Origin: Thermus igniterrae ATCC 700962
GTDB lineage: Bacteria; Deinococcota; Deinococci; Deinococcales; Thermaceae
Direction of reading: 5' to 3'
NCBI RefSeq assembly: GCF_000376265.1
Contig: NZ_AQWU01000068.1
Span: forward strand, 156-64,155
DNA: 64,000 bases
The first letter of the stretch is position 1, and the number at the start of each line of letters is the position of its first letter. The notes beneath the pieces were generated by a model. The model saw only the letters and a program-made list of their open reading frames with translations, was not told where the DNA came from and did not search any database. A program made the translations under genes and the position numbers. Shown here piece by piece: positions 36,348 through 43,445 of this stretch.

Positions 36348-37571
36348 ATGCGCCCTGGGTTCTTCTACGGCTGGGCGGTGGTGGCGGTGGCGGCCCTGGC
36401 CGTCTTGGTGGCCGCTGGCCACCGCTCGGTGCCCGGGGCCCTGATCCAGTTCGTCCACCGGGACCTGGGCTGGGCCATGGGGAGCATCTCCCTGGCCACC
36501 GCCTTGGGCCTGGTCCTCTACGGCTTGGGGGCTCCCTTGAGCGGCCACCTCATGGACCGCTACGGTCCCCGGCGCGTCACCCTCTTCGGCCTGAGCCTCA
36601 TGACCCTGAGCCTGGGGCTAGGGGCCTTCATGGGGGAACTCTGGCAGCTCCACCTCCTCTGGGGGGTGCTGGGCGGCGTGGGGACCGGGGTGGTGGGGAG
36701 CGTCCTGGGGGCCACGGTGGCCAACCGCTGGTTTGTGCGGCACCGGGGGTTGGTCACGGGGGTCTTCGGGGCGGCCACCTCCGCGGGGCAACTCGTCTTC
36801 ATCCCCGCCCTGGTGGCCTGGGCCACGGGGGCGGGCTGGCGGGAGGCCAGCGCCCTCATGGCCGGGGTTTCCCTCCTGGCCCTAATCCCGGTCCTCCTCT
36901 TCCTGAAAGACCACCCCGGGGAGCTGGGTCTGAGGCCCCTGGGGGCCCCTGCCGGGATGCCCCCCATGCCCCCTCGGGCGGAGGTAGGGGTGATGGGGCG
37001 GGCGGTGCGCACCCGCACCTTCTGGCTCCTGGCCGGCACCTTTTTCCTCTGCGGGGCCACCTCCAACGGCATCGTGGGGGTGCACTTCATCCCCTATGCC
37101 GTCTCCTGTGGCTTCACCCCCACGGTGGCCTCGAGCCTCCTGGCGGTGGTGGGGGGGCTGAACTTCGTGGGCACCCTGCTTTCCGGCTACCTGACGGACC
37201 GGTACGACCCCCGGCTTCTCCTGGCCCTCTTCTACGGGCTTAGGGGGCTTTCCCTCCTCTTCCTGCCCTTTGCCGACACCCTCGAGGCCATGCTCCTCTT
37301 CGCCGTGGTCTTCGGCCTGGACTACATCGCCACCGTACCCCCCACGGTGGCCCTGACGGCGGACAGCTTCGGACGCCAGAACGTGGGCACCGTCTATGGC
37401 TGGATCTTCGCCGCCCATCAGGTGGGGGCGGCCCTGGCCGCCTGGGGCGGTGGGGTGGCCCGGGATGCCCTGGGGACTTACACCCTGGCCTTCCTCCTGG
37501 CAGGGGGGCTGGGCTTGGGAGCGGCTTTGCTCTCCCTGGGCCTGCGCCGGCCGGCGGCCCTGGCCTCCTGA
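36348..37571 (+). CDS. MFS transporter (monocarboxylate/oxalate-type)
   Basis: 407 residues, twelve hydrophobic helices. DRYGPRRVTLFG in the first half and DRYDPRLLLALF in the second are the MFS loop 2-3 and 8-9 signatures. The opening FFYGWAVVAVAALA resembles monocarboxylate/oxalate:formate-type MFS. ATG 36348, six bases after TATCCT, is preferred to an upstream GTG. Substrate not determinable. Confidence 0.85.
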   Translation: MRPGFFYGWAVVAVAALAVLVAAGHRSVPGALIQFVHRDLGWAMGSISLATALGLVLYGLGAPLSGHLMDRYGPRRVTLFGLSLMTLSLGLGAFMGELWQLHLLWGVLGGVGTGVVGSVLGATVANRWFVRHRGLVTGVFGAATSAGQLVFIPALVAWATGAGWREASALMAGVSLLALIPVLLFLKDHPGELGLRPLGAPAGMPPMPPRAEVGVMGRAVRTRTFWLLAGTFFLCGATSNGIVGVHFIPYAVSCGFTPTVASSLLAVVGGLNFVGTLLSGYLTDRYDPRLLLALFYGLRGLSLLFLPFADTLEAMLLFAVVFGLDYIATVPPTVALTADSFGRQNVGTVYGWIFAAHQVGAALAAWGGGVARDALGTYTLAFLLAGGLGLGAALLSLGLRRPAALAS

Positions 37572-37600
37572 AAAAATGAACCCTGGGGCTAGCCCCAGGG
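37571..37600 (-). terminator. Rho-independent terminator of tRNA-Arg
   Basis: A perfect 20-bp palindrome (37581-37600, 10-bp arms CCCTGGGGCT/AGCCCCAGGG) is followed on the minus strand by TTCATTTTTT. It ends transcription of the tRNA gene and, read the other way, may also stop the MFS transcript. Confidence 0.8.
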
Positions 37601-37610
37601 TGTCGGCCTT

Positions 37611-37687
37611 TGGCGGGCCCGAGAGGATTCGAACCCCTGACCTGCTGATCCGTAGTCAGCCGCTCTATCCAACTGAGCTACGGGCCC
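37611..37687 (-). tRNA. tRNA-Arg (anticodon ACG)
   Basis: A 77-nt cloverleaf on the minus strand: 7-bp acceptor GGGCCCG/CGGGCCC, D arm GCTCAGTTGGATAGAGC, anticodon stem GCTGA/TCAGC with loop CTACGGA (anticodon ACG, read as inosine), T arm with GGTTCGAATCC, discriminator G and an encoded CCA. It should read CGU, CGC and CGA Arg codons. Confidence 0.97.
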
Positions 37688-37699
37688 AAGCCGAACCCT

Positions 37700-37729
37700 A
37701 AGGTAGCACGGCCAGGGGGGGCTTGTCAA
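37700..37729 (-). promoter_or_regulatory. tRNA-Arg promoter
   Basis: On the minus strand a consensus TTGACA (37729-37724), an 18-base spacer and TACCTT (37705-37700), 12 bases before the mature tRNA 5' end. Confidence 0.75.
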
Positions 37730-37731
37730 TA

Positions 37732-37953
37732 ATGAAGGGCGTGCGGGAAGCCCGTCTGGAAGCCCACGTCCTGGCGCTCCTTCGGGAGGAAGAGACCCTG
37801 GATGGCCTCCACGCCCGCCTCAAGCCCCTCTTCCCCCGCCTGGGCAAGGCTACCCTCTTCGCCCTCCTGGTGCGGCTTCGCCGGGAGGGGCGGGTGGTCT
37901 ACCGGGAAGGGCGCTTCCGCCTAGCGGGGGAAGCGCAGGGTCAGGACGTTTAG
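37732..37953 (+). CDS. Small winged-helix-like protein, unknown
   Basis: 73 residues from ATG 37732. RLGKATLFALLVRLRREGRVVYREGRFRLA has the recognition-helix and wing pattern of a winged helix. Possibly a DNA-binding regulator, but I recognise no family. It overlaps the convergent metalloprotease gene by 33 bp, and its 5' end overlaps the -35 region of the tRNA promoter. Confidence 0.55.
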   Translation: MKGVREARLEAHVLALLREEETLDGLHARLKPLFPRLGKATLFALLVRLRREGRVVYREGRFRLAGEAQGQDV

Positions 37954-40041
37954 CCCGTCGGAGAGCTGGACCTCAAAACTCCCCCCAGGGGGCAGGCCCT
38001 CTAGGAGGAAGCGGCTTTCCCCACCCCGGTGCCAGAGGCCCAAGGGGGTGCGGGTGCCGTCCCCGGCCAGGTGGAAGAGGGAGAGGAAGGGGTAGACCGT
38101 CCAGCGCACCCAGAGGAAGCCGTTCTCCTCCCTCAGCACCACCTGGGGCTCCGCCTGGGGCAGGAGGGGCGGGGAGAACTCCTTCAAGAGGGTGTTTCCC
38201 CGGAAGAGGGCCAGCTGGCCCCAGGTGCCCTTGGGTAGCCGGGCCTGGAAGTGCAGGGTGCCCTCGGAGTCCAGGAGGGTGTAGACGGGGACCTCGAGGC
38301 CATTTGCCCGCAAGCGGTAGAAGGAGGGCTCCCCCTCGGGCAGGGCCCGGGTGAGGAGGGGTGGGTTGAAGACCACCTCATCCCCCTGGATGCGCCCCGA
38401 AAGGAGGAGTCCTTCCTCGGCCAGGGACTGGGGGCGTGGGGGGTTCGTCTCCAGGAAGGCCTGGGCCTTTTCGTAGTTGTAGTCGGAGATCCAGACGGGG
38501 TTGCAGTAGCTCATGAGGTCGTAGAACTGGCCCGGGTTGCGGAGGGTGCCACTGGCCAGGTCGTAGCCCCAGGTGCCGATGCGGCCATTGGGGTAGGGAT
38601 AGTCGGGATCCCCCGAGACACCGCAGGGAGCGTGTCCCCGGCCGAAGTTGTGCCCCAGCTCGTGGGCCATGACCGTTGGGGCGCTTTGGGGGTAGTCCCA
38701 GCCCACGGCCACGGGGAAGCCGATATAGCCGATGCCGGCGATGCCCGAGGTGTAGGAAACCCGCACGAAGCCGTAGTAGTAGCGGCCACTCCCGTCCTGC
38801 TGCCGCAGGAGGCGGAGCTCGTTCAGAAGCTGGCTCCAGCCACTGCTGTCGTTGCTGCTCAGGGTGCCCGAGAAGGTGTAGGGAGCCCGCTGGGTGAAGG
38901 AAATCTCCTTCAGGGGCCAGATGCGCCAGAGGGTCTCGGCAAAGGTGGGTATGGAAGCGTTCTGTCCCTGGTGCACTACGGGGACCACGGTAAGGTGGAG
39001 GACAGTGCCCGCCCCCAGGCTGGGGCTTAAGGAAAGGGCGTTGTCGGTCTCATCCGTCTCCGCCACCTGGTTGGCCGGGTCGGCCCGCAACTCCACCCGA
39101 AGCCCGGGGGCCACCCACTCCTTGGGAAGGGTGGCGTTGCAGGTGGTGGCCAGGTTCCCGGGGTCTGTGGCCGTGGGGATGGGGCTTGGGCAGGCGAAGG
39201 TGAGGTTGCCCTGGAAGGTGCTGTTCAGGTAGACCGCCCCCGAGAGGGGTTGGCCCAAGGAGAGGGGGGTTGGGCTGGCCAGGAGGTGCACCCGCAGGAG
39301 GGCAGGCTTGCCCGCCACCAGGCGCAGGCTCTCCTTCAAAACCGTCTGCCCCCACTCGGCCTTGGCAATGCGGAGGTTCACCGAAGAGGAGGGGCTCACG
39401 GTGAGGGGGAGGTCCGCTTCCCTGGCCAGGCTGCCTGCGGTGGCCCGCACCTTAAGGTTGTAGGTGCCGGGGGTTACACTGCTTCCCACGCTGAGGGTGA
39501 GGGTCTGGTTTACCGGGCTGGGGCCCGAGACGTTCAGGCTTGTGGGGGAGAGGCTTACTCCGCTGGGGGCCCCCACCAGGCTGAGGTTCACCGTGCCGGT
39601 GAAGCCGTGTTGGGGGGTGATGGTCAGGGTGGTGGTGCCCTGGGCGCCCTGCTGGACGGTGAGGCTGGTGGGGTTGAGGGCGAGGGTGAAGTCCCTTTTG
39701 GGCCTGACCCTTACCTGGATCTGCCTTTGGGCGGTGGCCCCCCGGGGGTCTTGGACCTCGAGGCCCACCGTGTGTTCCCCGGGGTTAGCGTAGGTATAGG
39801 TATACCCCTGGTCACAGGGAGAAAGCCGTAGCTGGACCCCTGCTTCTGGCCTGAGGGTGCAGGTGAGAGGAGCCCCTTCGGGGTCTTGGGCGTTCCAGGT
39901 GAAGTGCACCTTGAGGGGAACTTCCCCTTCCACGGGGGTTGCCTGAAAGACCAGAAGCCGGGGGGGCTGGTTGGGGGAGGCTTGTTCGCAAGCGGCGAGG
40001 AGAACCAGGGCCAGGGCGAGGAGGTTCGCCAAACGGGCCAT
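37921..40041 (-). CDS. Secreted lipoprotein metalloprotease (metzincin-like) with PKD and Ig-like repeats
   Basis: 706 residues. A signal peptide ends in the lipobox LLAAC (Cys 18). Next come a PKD-like domain (25-110, HFTWNAQDPEG), an Ig-like repeat (115-215, FTLALNPTSLTVQQGAQGTT), a CARDB-like segment (ADPANQVAETDETDNALSL), and a zinc protease core with HELGHNFGRGHAPC (about 457-470, HExxHxxGxxH) and a Met-turn-like YDLMSYC. A C-terminal beta domain follows. ATG 40041 gives the signal peptide; a start 24 bases upstream adds residues before it. Minus-strand TAGGGT (40054-40049) ends seven bases before the ATG. It probably digests extracellular proteins. Confidence 0.88.
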   Translation of the reverse strand: MARLANLLALALVLLAACEQASPNQPPRLLVFQATPVEGEVPLKVHFTWNAQDPEGAPLTCTLRPEAGVQLRLSPCDQGYTYTYANPGEHTVGLEVQDPRGATAQRQIQVRVRPKRDFTLALNPTSLTVQQGAQGTTTLTITPQHGFTGTVNLSLVGAPSGVSLSPTSLNVSGPSPVNQTLTLSVGSSVTPGTYNLKVRATAGSLAREADLPLTVSPSSSVNLRIAKAEWGQTVLKESLRLVAGKPALLRVHLLASPTPLSLGQPLSGAVYLNSTFQGNLTFACPSPIPTATDPGNLATTCNATLPKEWVAPGLRVELRADPANQVAETDETDNALSLSPSLGAGTVLHLTVVPVVHQGQNASIPTFAETLWRIWPLKEISFTQRAPYTFSGTLSSNDSSGWSQLLNELRLLRQQDGSGRYYYGFVRVSYTSGIAGIGYIGFPVAVGWDYPQSAPTVMAHELGHNFGRGHAPCGVSGDPDYPYPNGRIGTWGYDLASGTLRNPGQFYDLMSYCNPVWISDYNYEKAQAFLETNPPRPQSLAEEGLLLSGRIQGDEVVFNPPLLTRALPEGEPSFYRLRANGLEVPVYTLLDSEGTLHFQARLPKGTWGQLALFRGNTLLKEFSPPLLPQAEPQVVLREENGFLWVRWTVYPFLSLFHLAGDGTRTPLGLWHRGGESRFLLEGLPPGGSFEVQLSDGLNVLTLRFPR

Positions 40042-40087
40042 CCCACCCACCCTAGCAGGTGGCATGGGGTCTTGGATGAGAGGCTGT

Positions 40088-40093
40088 TATCCT
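40088..40093 (+). promoter_or_regulatory. proB -10 element TATCCT
   Basis: TATCCT ends eight bases before the proB ATG at 40102; no clear -35 is visible. Likely short-leader or leaderless mRNA. Confidence 0.5.
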
Positions 40094-40101
40094 GAGGTTC
40101 A

Positions 40102-41211
40102 ATGCGGCCTGGACTCGCGGCCAAACGCCTGGTGGTGAAGGTGGGAAGCGCCGTTCTGGCAGGGCCTTCTGGCCTGGACCGGGGGGCCATGGGGGAGATT
40201 GCCCGCCAGGTGGCGGCCTTGCGGCAGGCGGGGCGGGAGGTGGTCCTGGTCTCCTCAGGGGCGGTGGCGGCGGGCATGGCCGCCACCGGCCTCCCCCGGC
40301 CCCAGGACATGCCCCTGAAGCAGGCCTTGGCCGCCCTGGGCCAGCCCCTCCTCATGGCCGCCTGGCGGGAGGTCTTCCTGGACCACGGCCTGCAGGTGGC
40401 CCAGGTCCTCCTCACCGCCGAGGACCTGGCGGCCCGGGAGCGCTACCTGAACGCCAAGGCCACCCTGGAGGCCCTCCTCCGGCTGGGGGCCCTGCCCGTC
40501 ATCAACGAGAACGACACCGTGGCCTTCCAGGAAATCCGCTTCGGGGACAACGACCAGCTTTCCGCCCGGGTGGCCGCCCTGGTGGGGGCAGGGCTTTTGG
40601 TGCTCCTTTCCGACGTGGACGCCCTCTACGAGGACGACCCCAAGCAAAACCCCTCCGCCCGCCCCATCCCCGAGGTGGCCCGGGTGGAGGAGGTCTTGGC
40701 CCATGCGGGGGCTGGGAACCCCCTGGGTAGCGGGGGAATGCGCTCTAAGCTCCTGGCGGCCCGCCTGGCGGGCCGGGTGGGCATCCCCACCCTGCTCCTT
40801 CCCGGAAGGCGGCCTGGTGTGCTCCTCGAGGCCCTGGCGGGAGCCCCCCTGGGCACCTACTTCCACGCCCAGAGGCGCTACCGGGGGGAGAAGGCCTGGC
40901 TCCTTGGCCTCCTGCGTCCCAGGGGTGAGCTGGTCCTGGACGCGGGGGCGGTGCGGGCCCTTAAGGAGCGGGGGGCAAGCCTCCTCCCCGCGGGGATTAA
41001 GGCGGTGCGGGGCCGCTTTGGCCGGGGGGAGGCGGTGCGCCTCCTCAGCGAGGCGGGGGAGGAGGTGGGGGTGGGCCTGGCCAACTACGCCTCGGAGGAG
41101 ATTGAGCGCATCCGGGGGCGGAAGAGCGCCGAGATAGAGGAGGTCCTGGGCTACCGCTACACGGAGGAGGTGGTCCACCGCGACCACCTGGCCCTGAAGG
41201 AGGAGGCCTGA
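40102..41211 (+). CDS. proB: Glutamate 5-kinase
   Basis: First step of proline synthesis, glutamate to gamma-glutamyl phosphate. 369 residues: an amino-acid kinase domain (RLVVKVGSAVLAG, VLVSSGAVAAGM, PVINENDTVAFQEIRFGDNDQLSA, LLSDVDALYEDDP) and a C-terminal PUA domain (GELVLDAGAVRALKERGASLLPAGI). proA follows after 68 bases, which hold a small CCCCGG/CCGGGG hairpin (41213-41231) and a GAGGGG ribosome site. Confidence 0.96.
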   Translation: MRPGLAAKRLVVKVGSAVLAGPSGLDRGAMGEIARQVAALRQAGREVVLVSSGAVAAGMAATGLPRPQDMPLKQALAALGQPLLMAAWREVFLDHGLQVAQVLLTAEDLAARERYLNAKATLEALLRLGALPVINENDTVAFQEIRFGDNDQLSARVAALVGAGLLVLLSDVDALYEDDPKQNPSARPIPEVARVEEVLAHAGAGNPLGSGGMRSKLLAARLAGRVGIPTLLLPGRRPGVLLEALAGAPLGTYFHAQRRYRGEKAWLLGLLRPRGELVLDAGAVRALKERGASLLPAGIKAVRGRFGRGEAVRLLSEAGEEVGVGLANYASEEIERIRGRKSAEIEEVLGYRYTEEVVHRDHLALKEEA

Positions 41212-41279
41212 GCCCCGGCTTGTACCCGGGGAGAGGCCGCCATCAAGATGCTTCTTAGGGAAGGGGGTTAAGAGGGGAA

Positions 41280-42521
41280 ATGGCGGAGGATGTCCTGAGG
41301 AGGCTTGCAGAAGGTGCGCGGGCGCGGCTTCCCCAGATCGCCAAGGGGGAGCGGGACCGGGCCCTGTTGGCCATGGCGGACCTCCTGGAGGCCCGCTGGG
41401 AGGAGGTGCTGGCTGCCAACCGCGAGGACCTGGGGGCGGCGGAGGCAGCGGGGCTTTCCCGGGCCAAGCTGGACCGGCTGGCCCTGGGGGAAAAGGACCT
41501 GAAGGCCCTCACCGAGGGCCTGCGGCAAATAGCCGCCCTGCCCGACCCCTTAGGGCGCATAGAGGCCCTGAGCCGGCGCCCCAACGGGCTCCGGGTGGGG
41601 CGGATGCGGGTGCCCCTGGGCCTCATCGGCTTCATCTACGAGGCAAGGCCCGGGGCCACGGTGGAGGCGGTGGCCGTGGCCCTCAAGGCGGGAAACGCCA
41701 TGCTCCTCCGGGGGGGGAAGGAGGCCTTCCGCTCCAACCAGGCCCTGGTGGGCCTCTGGCACCAGGCCCTGCGGTCCGCGGGCCTTCCCGAGGAGGCGGT
41801 CACCCTGGTGCCCACCACGGACCGGGAGGCCATCCTGGCCATGTGCCGGCTGGAGCTTCTGGACCTCCTCATCCCCCGGGGAGGGGAGGAGCTCATCCGG
41901 CTGGTGCAGCGGGAGGCCCGCGTGCCCGTGCTGGCCCACGCCAAGGGGGTAAACCACCTCTACGTGGACCGGCGGGCTGACCTAAACATGGCCCTCCGCC
42001 TGGCCCTGAACGGCAAGACCCAGCGTCCGGCGGTGTGCAACGCCCTCGAGGCCCTTCTGGTCCACGAGGAGGTGGCCGAGGCCTTCTTGCCCCAGTTGGA
42101 GGCGGCCATGCGGGCCAAGGGGGTGGAGCTCAGGGCCTGCCCCCGGGCCCTGCCCCTTCTTAAGGAGGCCGTCCCCGCCCAGGAGGAGGAGTGGGACCGG
42201 GAGTACCTGGACCTCATCCTCAGGGTGAAGGTGGTCTCGGGCCTCGAGGAGGCCCTGGACCACATCGCCCGCTTCGGCTCCCGCCACACCGAGGCCATCT
42301 GCACCGAGGACCCAAAGGCGGCCTGGCGCTTTCTGGAAGAGGTGGACGCCAGCCTGGTCCTCTGGAACGCCTCTACCCGCTTCAACGACGGCTTCCAGCT
42401 GGGCCTGGGGGCGGAGATCGGCATCAGCACCTCCAAGCTCCACGCCTACGGCCCCATGGGGCCTCTGGAGCTCACCACCTTAAAGTGGGTGGCCCTGGGG
42501 GAAGGGCAGGAGCGGGCCTGA
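41280..42521 (+). CDS. proA: Gamma-glutamyl phosphate reductase
   Basis: Second step of proline synthesis; reduces gamma-glutamyl phosphate with NADPH. 413 residues. Motifs: PLGLIGFIYEARPGATVEA, NAMLLRGGKEAFRSN, PVLAHAKGVNHLYVD, QRPAVCNALEALLV (catalytic Cys) and GPMGPLELTTLKWV. Standard proBA operon with proB upstream. Confidence 0.96.
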   Translation: MAEDVLRRLAEGARARLPQIAKGERDRALLAMADLLEARWEEVLAANREDLGAAEAAGLSRAKLDRLALGEKDLKALTEGLRQIAALPDPLGRIEALSRRPNGLRVGRMRVPLGLIGFIYEARPGATVEAVAVALKAGNAMLLRGGKEAFRSNQALVGLWHQALRSAGLPEEAVTLVPTTDREAILAMCRLELLDLLIPRGGEELIRLVQREARVPVLAHAKGVNHLYVDRRADLNMALRLALNGKTQRPAVCNALEALLVHEEVAEAFLPQLEAAMRAKGVELRACPRALPLLKEAVPAQEEEWDREYLDLILRVKVVSGLEEALDHIARFGSRHTEAICTEDPKAAWRFLEEVDASLVLWNASTRFNDGFQLGLGAEIGISTSKLHAYGPMGPLELTTLKWVALGEGQERA

Positions 42522-42533
42522 TGGGGGCAGCGC

Positions 42534-43316
42534 TTGCTTAGGCGGCTCCTTGGCCTCTACGCCCAGGCCCACGTGCCCTTCTTCGCCGCCGCCTTGGCCT
42601 ACTACGCCCTCCTCTCCCTCATGCCCCTCCTCTTCCTCCTGGTGGGGGTTTTCGGCCTCCTCCTTGCGGGCAACGGCGCCCTGCAGGGGGAGTTCCTGGA
42701 AGGGGTGGCGGCCCTCACCCAGTCCCTTTTTCCCGCCCGGCCCGAGCTGGCGGAGGACCTCCTCCGCTTCCTCACCCGCTCCGCCTTTCCCCTTACCCTG
42801 GCCAGCGGCCTTCTCCTCCTGTGGTCAGGGAGCAACTTCTTCGCCGCCCTGAGCTATGCCCTGGGCCTCATCTTCGGCCGGCCCCCCGGGCTTCGCCACC
42901 GGCTCTTTGGCCTCCTGATGCCCTTTCTCCTGGGCCTGGGGCTCATCCTGCTGGCCCTTTTGGGCCTGGGGCTGGGGTTTTTCCTCCGCTTCCTTCCCTC
43001 CGAGTGGCGAGGCCTCCTCTCCCCCTTGGAGTTTTTCCTCCCCCTTTTCGCCGCCTTTTCCCTCTTCCTCCTCACCTACGCCTTCTTCGGGGGCCTGGGC
43101 CGGTTTCGCGCCCTCCTCCCCTTGAGCGCCGGGGCGGGGGTGGCCACCCTCCTCTTTGAGGGGGTGCGCTTGGGGCTTCCCAGGCTTCTGCCCCGCTCCC
43201 AGTACGAGCTCCTCTATGGCCCCCTGGCGGGCTTCGTCCTGGTCCTTCTGGGGCTATACCTGGTCCTCTGGGCCCTCCTCCTGGGGGCAGTGGTGGCCCG
43301 GGTGTTGCAGGAATGA
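42534..43316 (+). CDS. YihY/BrkB-family membrane protein
   Basis: 260 residues with six hydrophobic helices. FFAAALAYYALLSLMPLLFLLVG and the helix LTLASGLLLLWSGSNFFAALSYAL match the YihY/UPF0761 family, once called ribonuclease BN. Function uncertain. The start is TTG 42534, 12 bases after the proA stop; the nearby ATG 42521 is out of frame. Closely packed with proA. Confidence 0.82.
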   Translation: MLRRLLGLYAQAHVPFFAAALAYYALLSLMPLLFLLVGVFGLLLAGNGALQGEFLEGVAALTQSLFPARPELAEDLLRFLTRSAFPLTLASGLLLLWSGSNFFAALSYALGLIFGRPPGLRHRLFGLLMPFLLGLGLILLALLGLGLGFFLRFLPSEWRGLLSPLEFFLPLFAAFSLFLLTYAFFGGLGRFRALLPLSAGAGVATLLFEGVRLGLPRLLPRSQYELLYGPLAGFVLVLLGLYLVLWALLLGAVVARVLQE

Positions 43317-43344
43317 CGCCTTTCCGCCCGGGTGCCCAAGGGGG

Positions 43345-43350
43345 TAGGAT
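43345..43350 (+). promoter_or_regulatory. leuS leader -10 element TAGGAT
   Basis: TAGGAT ends six bases before ATG 43357, the same geometry as the leaderless promoters elsewhere in the window. Transcription should start at or next to that ATG. Confidence 0.6.
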
Positions 43351-43356
43351 AGGCTT

Positions 43357-43383
43357 ATGCGCCGGGCCAGGCTAAACCCCTGA
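43357..43383 (+). CDS. Putative 8-residue leader peptide of leuS
   Basis: ATG CGC CGG GCC AGG CTA AAC CCC TGA encodes MRRARLNP. It has a single Leu codon, CTA, which is uncommon in these genes. It starts six bases after a TAGGAT -10 and sits on the 5' arm of the first leader hairpin, so a ribosome paused at CTA would disrupt that hairpin. Inference from sequence; not an established gene. Confidence 0.55.
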   Translation: MRRARLNP

Positions 43384-43432
43384 GGCGGGGAGGGGCCTGG
43401 CCGTCCCTTCCCCTCGGGGAAGGGGCTTTTTT
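43365..43432 (+). terminator. Attenuator in the leuS leader (competing hairpins, terminator)
   Basis: Three structures compete. 1:2, GGCCAGGC (43365-43372) pairs with GCCTGGCC (43395-43402). 2:3, GGGGAGGGG (43387-43395) pairs with CCCTTCCCC (43405-43413; eight Watson-Crick pairs and one G-U). 3:4, CCCTTCCC (43405-43412) pairs with GGGAAGGG (43417-43424), loop CTCG, followed by C and six T: a standard terminator 14 bases before the leuS ATG. I see no T-box consensus. It could alternatively just terminate the upstream BrkB-family gene. Confidence 0.65.
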
Positions 43433-43445
43433 GGGGAGGACGGGA

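Noticed and set aside
36560-37090. Ser/Arg-rich minus-strand frame inside the MFS gene
   Set aside because: Shadow frame; composition reflects complementary hydrophobic codons.
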